Assembly: GCA_002435785.1 (NCBI GenBank)
Contig: DIUC01000016.1
Location: forward strand, 1 to 39,242
Length of the DNA: 39,242 nt
Origin: Saprospiraceae bacterium UBA6168
Lineage (GTDB): Bacteria; Bacteroidota; Bacteroidia; Chitinophagales; Saprospiraceae
Direction of reading: 5' to 3'
The notes below the pieces were generated by a model, which did no database searches, was not told where the DNA came from, and was given only the letters and a program-made list of their open reading frames with translations. The translations under genes were made by a program, and so were the position numbers. Positions 33,601-39,242 of this stretch are shown here, one piece after another; position 1 is the stretch's first letter; every line of letters starts with the position of its first letter.

Positions 33601-36600
33601 CCGAGCGCAGCTCGTGCCAGTGTTCAGGCCATCGTTGGCAATAGACACCTCCGTGAAAGAGATACAGTTAGGAACTGGTGGAACTTTATCCCTCAACGTA
33701 GCTACCGTTTCCACGAAGCTCTGGTTGCCACAGCCATCAGTTACATAGTAACGGATGATGTAACGTGCTGCTGCACCGTTGACGAAAAGTGGGATGTTGA
33801 AGAACGCACCACCGTTGCCGTTAACAGAACCAAGCTGGCTCATAGGAAGCGCTGGGTTGCTGCCTGGAACAATTGTCCACAGTTCAGTCGTGAAGCCAGA
33901 TACGCCGCTGCAGTTGTCATAAGCGTCAACTGGTGGAACTACAACAGTGCCTTGGCAAACTGCGTGAGGTGCGTTGTTGTTCTGTGGCGTAGCAGCGTCG
34001 TAAACGTCAATGTTGATAGAGCTGTACTTGAAGAACAGTTTCCAGCTAACCAATTTACCAGTAGCTTGGGCTACTTCGTCAAAGACGATGAGTTCCCAGT
34101 TGCCCAACACCTCGTTCTGCCATGGCAGTGACGGGCTGTCGAAACCAGCGATGGTAGTGATGTTGCCAGTGAGGCCACCACAAGATACCTTGTTGGAACC
34201 TTCTGGCTTGTAGCTGCCAATCGTGTTGAACTGGCTAGTAGTAACGTTGCCAGTAGCAGCGTCGAAGAAGTCAGCGGCCAAGCTCGTGCCGTTGCCACCG
34301 TTGTTTGAGGTAAGCTCAAGCAGGAAGCCAGCAGGAGATTTCAGGAAGATAACCAAGTCGCTCAAACGTGCGTGGTCAACTTCTACCCATACTTTGTCCA
34401 AAGACACGTTGTTGAAGAACTCAGGCGTTGCGCTGCCAGGAAGCTGTACGTGGGCGAGGTACTGCGTACCGCCGCTCAATTGTGGCTCTTGGTTGCAACC
34501 GCCGCCATTGCCCAATGCTGGGATGTCGCTCGTGCCGTAGTTGCTGTTGTCAGCACCTGCTACTGCGAACAGGTCAACGATAGGAGCCTTGTCGTCAACA
34601 ACCTTGATGAGCTGGTCGTAGTGGACAACGCCAACTGGGTTTGCACACCAGTCGATGAGTGTCCAGCGGCGAACGATCTTGAAAGTACCTGGGCAAACGT
34701 TGACCGTAAGGTCCGTGTACTCATAAGTGATACCGCAAAGCGCCTTCAGTGGCAGGCCGCCGATGGTAGGTACGCCAGAGCCAGTAAGGGCAAGTACGTC
34801 CGCATCGTCAAGACCGTTTGTTGGAGGATTGCTGAACGGGTTGGAGCCTGGGCTACCGAGACCGCCGTTGGCAATGTTCGTCGAGTTCACGAGCGGGTTG
34901 TCCTGCGTGTTCGGCGTACCGAGGTTCAGGTCAAGGTCGTCGCTGTTCGGGTCCAGGTTCACGTTGATGATTTCCGTGCTTGGGTCCGTGTCGGTGATGA
35001 AGCGGTGCAGGTGTGCTGGGCCGATGATGTTCGGGAAAGCATTGTACTGCTCGCAGGTCCACTGTACGTCGGCTGGCACTTCGAGATCAGCAAGTACTGG
35101 ACGGTCGATGGTAATCATCTGTACACAGCTTGCGCTGTTGCCGTAGGCATCCGTTGCAGTCCAAGTACGGGTCACTTTACCGGCGAAGCTGCCGCACTGA
35201 CCGTTCGTGTAGCTGTCAACGCTTGTCAGGTTGACTGGGTTCGTACAGTTGTCCGTCACTGGAATTGCATCCAACTGGACAGCGTAGTTAACTTGGATGT
35301 TCGGAATGGTATTGTTCTGTGGCTGGAACAATGGGCCAAACTCGCCGAAAGACGATGGGCCACCGAGCAGCGTCAGGATACCGTTTGTAACTGGAGGCTG
35401 TACACCAAAGGTGAAATTGAACACCAAGCTGAAGTTCGGGCTGTACATGTGGAAACCTCTTGTACCACCTGCAGGGATGGTGACAGGGCTGTTCAGAACC
35501 ACTTGTGGAAGTGGGCCAGTTCCCGTAGCAAAGTAAGCAGGTACAGAAGTAACCATTGACAGTGTGCCAAGGCTCGTCCATGCAGCTGGATTCGTCTCGA
35601 AACCAACAAAAGTTGGGCGAGTGTACAGGTTGATAGACGCAGGGCTTGGGTAAGCACCAAACGCTGGGTTTGGTGAGCGCAAACCGAAACCTAAAATCTG
35701 AATTGGCAAAGCACTGTTGTTCGTGATATTCCAGAAGTCACCTTGTGGGCCGTTGTTGGTTGCCAGCGTGTAAGCCGTGCCACCACCGTGAGCAACGAAT
35801 GACGCAGGGAACTGAACTGGAGCCGCTGGATCGAACACGAATGGAGCTGGCTGCTTGATAGCAGGATCGTTCAGGTCAGCAGTACAGTCAACGTTGATGT
35901 CGCGGCATACGATTACTGGAGGAAGTTTGTCCTCAACAGTTACCGTACCCCAGCAGCTTTGGCCAGTCACAACGTCAGTTACTTTCACTGTGTGTGGGCC
36001 GTTGCCGATGTAAGATGCGTTAACAATCGCAGGGCTGATGGTACCACCCATTGGGGTGATGATCATTACCGAGTAACGAGTGTCATAGCAACCGTAGTTG
36101 CCACCTTCCAGGATGTCGTCCGCACCGATGTTGGCGATACAGTTCTGGTCAAGGCTGATCTGTACGTGGTCGTTGCAAGCAAGCTGCTGTGTTGGGTTCG
36201 TGAACTCCAGAACCGTTACAGAGAAGCAGCAAGAAGAAGTGTTGCCAGCGAAGTCAGTGACGCTGAAGCAGTTGTTAGTAGTACCTACTGGGAATTGGCT
36301 ACCAGAAGGAAGGCCAGAAGTCTGTACAGGTACTGGAGCTGGAATTACAGCTGCATAGTTGATCTGGATGTTAGGCTGAGTAGTACCACCAGCTACGCCG
36401 ACAGTGAAAAGGCCAGAAGCCCAAGCACCACCAGTAACAGTGAAGCCACCATTCATAACAGCCGGTTGTACACCACCATTCCAGTTAGCAATAGGGCAAG
36501 CGTTAGTTCCAAATATGTGGAAAGAAACTGTAGCACCTGGTGCAAGTGTCTGTGGTGCAGTCAATGACATCTGAGCCAAAGCACCAGTGCCAGTAGGAAA

Positions 36601-37839
36601 GTAAGGTACAGTATTAACCACTTGTGGACCAAGGTTTGTCCAACCAGCGTTGTTGTTTTCGAAACCTGCGTAGCCACCTGTCCGTGCATACACTTGCATG
36701 TTGACTGGATTAGGTACAAAACCGAAGTTAGGGTCGCCGTAACGAATGCCAAAACCATTGATAGTACGAACCTGGTTAGAGGTATTTGTGATACTGTAGT
36801 ATAAACCACCTGGAGCATTGTTACCTGCGTAGGTAACAACACCTGCGCCGTGAGCAATGAAAGAAGCAGGAATCTGAACTGGTGTTGGGCTTGGACCCCA
36901 AGGACAGTTGTCAGAAACCGTAGGCAAGTTGTAGCTTACGATTTGGTTACACTCACCTGCATCCAAGTTGAAAGTCAAGTTGGCTGGGCAAGTGATTACC
37001 GGCGGCTCCGTATCAAGTACGTTAACCGTGCTGGTTACAGCACCAACAGAACAACCACCAGCATCAACTGCAAACCAAGTGATGATGTGGATGCCAGGCG
37101 TAAGTGGGCCTACGTTGATAGTTGGCGGAACAGCAGGAAGAGCAGGACCACCGTCAACGCTGTAACGGATAGAACCACCTACTGCACAAGCAGGAACAGC
37201 AGGAACGTTGACCGTGGCAGAAGCAGGGCCACAGTTCGGACCAACACCTACAACAACGTTGGCAGGTGCAATCGGTGCACATGCAACTTCCTGTGTTACG
37301 ATAGCAGTCCAGCCAGTCAGCGTCACGCTTCCGTCAGAAACGAAGCGGAAGTGCAGACGACCAGATGGAGAGGTGCTGAACACCTGACGACCCTGAAGCA
37401 TCGTGCCCCAGAAGCCACCAGCAGTACCACCTTGGAAAGGCGCACCAGTTGGCGTACCAGCGATGGCAGTACATGGAGACATGTTGCCACCAGTTCCAGT
37501 AGTGATCTGCGGTGCAAGGTTGTCGGTGCCATTGTAGATATAAAGGGCATCGAAGCTACCTTCAGTGGAGAATGAAGTGAAGTTCACGCGGATGCGTTGG
37601 CCAGCAGTAGCTGGGATGAACGTCACGCCAGAAGTAGCCGGGTTAGAGTTGTCGCTGTAGTTGCCACCCGGGCCACCGTTGTCAAAAAAGTTGACGGGGT
37701 TATTACCCGCGCCACCCACGGTTACGGTCGTGAGACCCGTGTTGAATGGCATGTTGAAGTTCAGCTGCGCAAAAAGCGGTGCCGAGACCATACATGCCAA
37801 GAACGCCATACCAAGGTATGTTAAAATTCTTTTTTTCAT
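30688..37839 (-). CDS. Giant T9SS surface protein (CUB, HYR, P-domain, dockerin- and cohesin-like)
   Basis: A 2383-aa secreted protein from ATG 37839 with signal peptide (1-25, ending SAPLFAQ). Domains: CUB-like (about 28-183, DALYIYNGTDN); HYR/Ig-like repeats to ~1090; a P/proprotein-convertase domain (about 1118-1273, LSDLVIFLKSPAGFLLELTS, GNWELIVFDE); more HYR repeats to ~1965; CarboxypepD_reg-like (1976-2027); dockerin-like pair (AADANKSNSVTTFDLVEIRK, VGDVNGSAAV; 2064-2147); cohesin-like (2172-2290); T9SS type A sorting domain (2299-2383). Two copies of an unrecognised ~177-aa module (322-496 and 676-853) interrupt HYR domains, and acidic DTDP/DVDSDGD segments lie near 945-1026 and 1712-1774. 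Codons are biased (AAC, TTC, AAG, GGT), suggesting high expression. It is probably an abundant surface or matrix adhesin, likely co-transcribed with the 153-aa gene. Confidence 0.9.
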   Translation of the reverse strand: MKKRILTYLGMAFLACMVSAPLFAQLNFNMPFNTGLTTVTVGGAGNNPVNFFDNGGPGGNYSDNSNPATSGVTFIPATAGQRIRVNFTSFSTEGSFDALYIYNGTDNLAPQITTGTGGNMSPCTAIAGTPTGAPFQGGTAGGFWGTMLQGRQVFSTSPSGRLHFRFVSDGSVTLTGWTAIVTQEVACAPIAPANVVVGVGPNCGPASATVNVPAVPACAVGGSIRYSVDGGPALPAVPPTINVGPLTPGIHIITWFAVDAGGCSVGAVTSTVNVLDTEPPVITCPANLTFNLDAGECNQIVSYNLPTVSDNCPWGPSPTPVQIPASFIAHGAGVVTYAGNNAPGGLYYSITNTSNQVRTINGFGIRYGDPNFGFVPNPVNMQVYARTGGYAGFENNNAGWTNLGPQVVNTVPYFPTGTGALAQMSLTAPQTLAPGATVSFHIFGTNACPIANWNGGVQPAVMNGGFTVTGGAWASGLFTVGVAGGTTQPNIQINYAAVIPAPVPVQTSGLPSGSQFPVGTTNNCFSVTDFAGNTSSCCFSVTVLEFTNPTQQLACNDHVQISLDQNCIANIGADDILEGGNYGCYDTRYSVMIITPMGGTISPAIVNASYIGNGPHTVKVTDVVTGQSCWGTVTVEDKLPPVIVCRDINVDCTADLNDPAIKQPAPFVFDPAAPVQFPASFVAHGGGTAYTLATNNGPQGDFWNITNNSALPIQILGFGLRSPNPAFGAYPSPASINLYTRPTFVGFETNPAAWTSLGTLSMVTSVPAYFATGTGPLPQVVLNSPVTIPAGGTRGFHMYSPNFSLVFNFTFGVQPPVTNGILTLLGGPSSFGEFGPLFQPQNNTIPNIQVNYAVQLDAIPVTDNCTNPVNLTSVDSYTNGQCGSFAGKVTRTWTATDAYGNSASCVQMITIDRPVLADLEVPADVQWTCEQYNAFPNIIGPAHLHRFITDTDPSTEIINVNLDPNSDDLDLNLGTPNTQDNPLVNSTNIANGGLGSPGSNPFSNPPTNGLDDADVLALTGSGVPTIGGLPLKALCGITYEYTDLTVNVCPGTFKIVRRWTLIDWCANPVGVVHYDQLIKVVDDKAPIVDLFAVAGADNSNYGTSDIPALGNGGGCNQEPQLSGGTQYLAHVQLPGSATPEFFNNVSLDKVWVEVDHARLSDLVIFLKSPAGFLLELTSNNGGNGTSLAADFFDAATGNVTTSQFNTIGSYKPEGSNKVSCGGLTGNITTIAGFDSPSLPWQNEVLGNWELIVFDEVAQATGKLVSWKLFFKYSSINIDVYDAATPQNNNAPHAVCQGTVVVPPVDAYDNCSGVSGFTTELWTIVPGSNPALPMSQLGSVNGNGGAFFNIPLFVNGAAARYIIRYYVTDGCGNQSFVETVATLRDKVPPVPNCISFTEVSIANDGLNTGTSCARVYAKDLDNASYDNCKPVYFLMAKMSDATSPNIFNRCYYPYRDFCCNNIGDNNVILLVLDQDPTPFFSTLNSAPLGCDGTPGLFLSQNFAFNTSGLNFNTCMVNVKVSDKLPPVLVSCPPNQRISCDWYANNLETQLATLTTAAQRSALLTSLGFGSPIYYDNCAINTTANFSSNLDQCLEGTITRSWTTTDNAGNTALQPCTQTINVDHVSDWAVQFPADITVNCGANVPGFGEPTIFYETCELIAISHDDQLFQVQGTDACYKIVRQWTVINWCVVGAVVDQEVVEQPENQLGLPFPQCDVDSDGDCDARTFRDSWRGTAPTPNPFAPAAYRLRPTVIDAHGNSPYTNPDTDPDTDPWDGYITYQQVIKVQDTVDPIFTNGCTIPDVCIVTNNCGATVLLPTPEITECTDQYNVTVQINIGGVWLSGFGPYLNVAPGTYNVRYVAKDYCNNQRECLTTVTVKDCKKPTPYCKNGLVVELMVPSGMVDIWASDFDAGSFDNCPGALKLSFSANVNDIGNTYTCDDLGQQPVQIWVTDAAGNQDYCETFVIIQANMGQCEDDPLVAGTIANESNAGVQNVVVNVNSPSGFNQNPVTNNSGVYSTVVANLGDYTITPQYDQDHLNGVSTFDLVLISKHILGVAPLGSPYKIIAADANKSNSVTTFDLVEIRKLILFINTEFPNNTSWRFVDKAFSFPNAGNPFATAFPEVINLNDVTTQILTNNFVAIKVGDVNGSAAVNLLGSTDDRNMVGDLVFNADDVNVEAGKIYTVEFKATDFNVSGYQFSLNFDKKALEFVDVVSGVADASNFGTTMVKEGVLTASWNSDEAKRLATGEVVFGLTFKALQGGRMSELMNINSSYTVAEAYNSSNELMNVAMSFNNNLVSGSFDLYQNTPNPFASVTTIGFYLPEATSATLTISDVQGKVVKVIKGEYSKGYNTVKLNRSDVGANGVLSYRLDTDSDSATRKMILVD
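35281..35814 (-). repeat. Module copy B inside the giant protein
   Basis: Encodes residues 676-853 (QFPASFVAHGGGTAYTLATN to NIQVNYA). It shares with copy A the order PASF-AHG, N-GPQGDFWNITNNS, GFG-R-PNP-FG-P-P, ETNPAAWTSLG, FATGTGPLPQV, G-HMYSPN, GVQPPVTNG and IPNIQVNYA. Confidence 0.8.
36352..36876 (-). repeat. Module copy A inside the giant protein
   Basis: Encodes residues 322-496 (VQIPASFIAHGAGVVTYAGN to NIQINYA). Copy B downstream repeats the same order of motifs with substantial divergence, so the duplication is not recent. Confidence 0.8.
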
Positions 37840-37973
37840 GAGATCGAAATTTGTGTTAGTTAAAGAATGAAGAGATTCTTTGAAATTCCTGATGTTCAAA
37901 AACTTGCGATTTGGTAATCCTTGAGATGAACAAAATCAAACATTCCGTAGAACCACTTAAAAAAAGCAATCAA

Positions 37974-38435
37974 TTACTGTTGTAGTAATGCAACTGCCTT
38001 CGCCTTAAGCGCAGCTTGGGTAGATTGTGGCGTGCTACCAAGTACTGCGTTATCAAGGAAAATCCACAAGCCAGCAGCGATTGCATTGCGTGTGTCAGCG
38101 CCCGCCCAAAGGTGGTTCTTGATGCTCTGATAGTACTTGTACTCAATCAAAGCAGCTTCGAAAATGGGATCGCCCACGTTAGAGGCCAACAATACGTCGG
38201 TCTTTAACGTCAACATGGCAGCATCCAATTTGGAATGTGCCGTCAGTGTATTCACGAAGTTCCCTTGGGGAAGCTCGTAAAGCGGTGAGCTTGGCGCAGG
38301 TGGGTTGTTCACACCTGGAACCACAGCGACCGAGGTTAATTTGCCCTGGGCACTGACCGCAACCGTTCCCAAAAGCAGGAAACAGAAAGTGGCCAAAAAT
38401 GCCCTGAGGACGTTCTCGAAAATCACTTTTTTCAT
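37974..38435 (-). CDS. Small secreted helical protein upstream of the giant gene
   Basis: A 153-aa protein with a signal peptide (about 1-30, ending TVAVSAQG). The mature part is short and mostly helical (LDAAMLTLKTDVLLAS, IFEAALIEYKYYQSIKNHLW, ALKAKAVALLQQ) with no cysteine and no sorting domain. I do not recognise a family. It lies 134 bases upstream of the giant gene in the same direction with no terminator between, so the two are probably co-transcribed; it might be a periplasmic partner or a small surface component. Confidence 0.65.
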   Translation of the reverse strand: MKKVIFENVLRAFLATFCFLLLGTVAVSAQGKLTSVAVVPGVNNPPAPSSPLYELPQGNFVNTLTAHSKLDAAMLTLKTDVLLASNVGDPIFEAALIEYKYYQSIKNHLWAGADTRNAIAAGLWIFLDNAVLGSTPQSTQAALKAKAVALLQQ

Positions 38436-38490
38436 AAGAATAAAGATTTTAGTTAAAAAATATTGAAAAAAAAGTTAAGCCATTTTGCCG

Positions 38491-38526
38491 AAGAAATTGA
38501 CGTAACTAACTGAATATCAATTTCTT
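38491..38526. promoter_or_regulatory. 10-bp inverted repeat upstream of the 153-aa gene
   Basis: AAGAAATTGA (38491-38500) and TCAATTTCTT (38517-38526) match perfectly over a 16-base spacer, 56 bases before the ATG. It could be a leader stem or an operator. Confidence 0.4.
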
Positions 38527-38565
38527 GTATTTTTGAAAGCCTTACTCGAACATCAGTTGAATTCC

Positions 38566-38610
38566 AAAAAAAAGGCATTAGTCCCGCCACAAGGGCTGAC
38601 CAATGCCTTT
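38566..38610 (-). terminator. Terminator-like hairpin upstream of the giant operon
   Basis: AAAGGCATTAGTC (38571-38583) pairs with GACCAATGCCTTT (38598-38610), one mismatch. On the minus strand it is followed by eight T, so it would stop transcripts entering from the right before the operon. Confidence 0.65.
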
Positions 38611-38685
38611 ACCTTCCGCACTAAGGGAAAGCATATTGTGTAAGATTCGTTTTCCAAATGAGATTATAACTTGCCATGGATTATA

Positions 38686-38702
38686 ATTTGCTAATAGCAA
38701 AT
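38686..38702. promoter_or_regulatory. 17-bp palindrome
   Basis: ATTTGCTA-A-TAGCAAAT is a perfect palindrome around one base. Its core (TTTGCTA/TAGCAAA) recurs as TTTGCTAGCAAA just downstream of the giant gene. Confidence 0.4.
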
Positions 38703-38758
38703 CTTTAAAAATAGAGGTAACCCCCTAATGTTGTGTATAATGGTTAAAACAAACCCAA

Positions 38759-38775
38759 ACTTTGTATCACAAAGT
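38759..38775. promoter_or_regulatory. ACTTTG-N5-CAAAGT inverted repeat
   Basis: Perfect 6-bp arms with a five-base spacer, of operator size. No downstream gene is visible in the window on the plus strand. Confidence 0.3.
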
Positions 38776-38794
38776 AAACAATCAGAAAAAATAA

Positions 38795-38910
38795 ACTAAC
38801 CGGAAACGGGCCGTCGGGACTTGACGGAGTAAAGGAAGACGTCTTTAACGGAAGCTGCCAATGGTTGGCATTGCGATGAATTGATGTGAAATCGGTCCCT
38901 GGAAAGAATG
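38795..38910. ncRNA. Possible structured noncoding element
   Basis: Within AT-rich surroundings this block is richer in G and C and holds consecutive stems: CCGTC/GACGG (38811-38827), the palindrome AAGACGTCTT (38836-38845) and GCCAA/TTGGC (38857-38869), with repeated CGGAA/ACGG tetrads in between. It matches no riboswitch or RNA family that I can name. It may be a regulatory leader, a small RNA or chance. Confidence 0.25.
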
Positions 38911-39242
38911 TAAACTTGGATCATAAAATGTTCACGGATTTGGATTATAATTCTGATGTTCTACTGTCTAAACCTTTCGGTTCATATATTCTTCAAAAGA
39001 GAATACAAATTTAGCTCCATGTTGCCCTCAAATGCATACCCTGTTTCGGTATTTAAAACATTGCATTTTTTTTAAATGCTGGCACTTGAGAGGACTTACT
39101 GTCAAAATCAGTTGCGAAGGTACAGAAATGATTGTGGAATCACAAAGCTATTTTCAAAAAAAATTCTCTTTCTATTGTTAAAATGTAAGAAATGGGGTCA
39201 AAATCTATTTATAGCTCACGCTGGCAAGTTTTGGGCATGGGG

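Larger units (their letters stand above)
38436..39242. other. 800-base noncoding end of the window
   Basis: No gene is seen on either strand. The stretch contains an inverted repeat in the putative leader (38491-38526), a terminator hairpin (38566-38610), three GATTATAA(C/T)T words, palindromes at 38686 and 38759, and a G+C-richer block with several small stems (38795-38910). The remainder is AT-rich without recognisable signals. Confidence 0.5.

Noticed and set aside
33196..35559. Long plus-strand open frames opposite the giant gene
   Set aside because: They arise from the codon bias of the giant gene and show no start signals, signal peptides or domains.

Overview
The window looks like a chromosomal segment from a Bacteroidota bacterium, most likely of the Saprospiria lineage. 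The reasons are two very large secreted proteins ending in type IX secretion (T9SS) sorting domains and built of HYR-like repeats, a padR-pspC stress-type operon with a GIN (DUF2807) tail, an outer-membrane-associated M1 peptidase, and promoter boxes of the Bacteroidota type (TTG, about 20 bases, TAnnTTTG). The lineage call is inference from gene content; there is no rRNA or tRNA in the window.

Region 1 to 24.4 kb is ordinary housekeeping and envelope content. From the left: an SGNH hydrolase; an M1 metallopeptidase divergent from a small secreted protein; an operon padR, pspC-GIN, NTF2-like; a run of five closely spaced minus-strand genes (129-aa hypothetical, two lipoprotein cyclophilins, polyphosphate glucokinase, small lipoprotein) ending in a strong terminator; an FtsX/LolE-like permease; a secreted hypothetical; a lemA-TPM-TPM cluster; purine nucleoside phosphorylase; an SDR; a large M14 carboxypeptidase; DinB; a small secreted beta-type protein; and a carboxy(nor)spermidine dehydrogenase whose start codon abuts a 32-bp-arm hairpin.

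Region 24.4 to 26.2 kb is an AT-richer accessory patch: a RES-Xre type toxin-antitoxin pair. The antitoxin gene is intact but unusually long, and the RES toxin gene is broken by a 174-bp GC-rich element with 18-bp terminal inverted repeats (MITE-like). Noncoding sequence with several stem-loops follows.

Region 26.2 to 38.4 kb carries two giant minus-strand T9SS cargo genes (1262 and 2383 aa) and a 153-aa secreted partner directly upstream of the larger one. Both giants share the same C-terminal block: a CarboxypepD_reg-like domain, a dockerin-like EF-hand pair, a cohesin-like domain and a T9SS type A sorting domain. The 2383-aa protein also contains two copies of a ~177-residue module I do not recognise, each inserted at the same kind of place inside an HYR-like domain. 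The last 800 bases are noncoding with palindromes and a possible structured element.

A recurrent feature is intergenic DNA made of short degenerate words (a different word in each gap), often arranged as inverted repeats next to stop or start codons. The most notable candidates are the inserted module in the giant adhesin, the hairpin leader at the carboxyspermidine dehydrogenase gene, and the disrupted RES-Xre locus.
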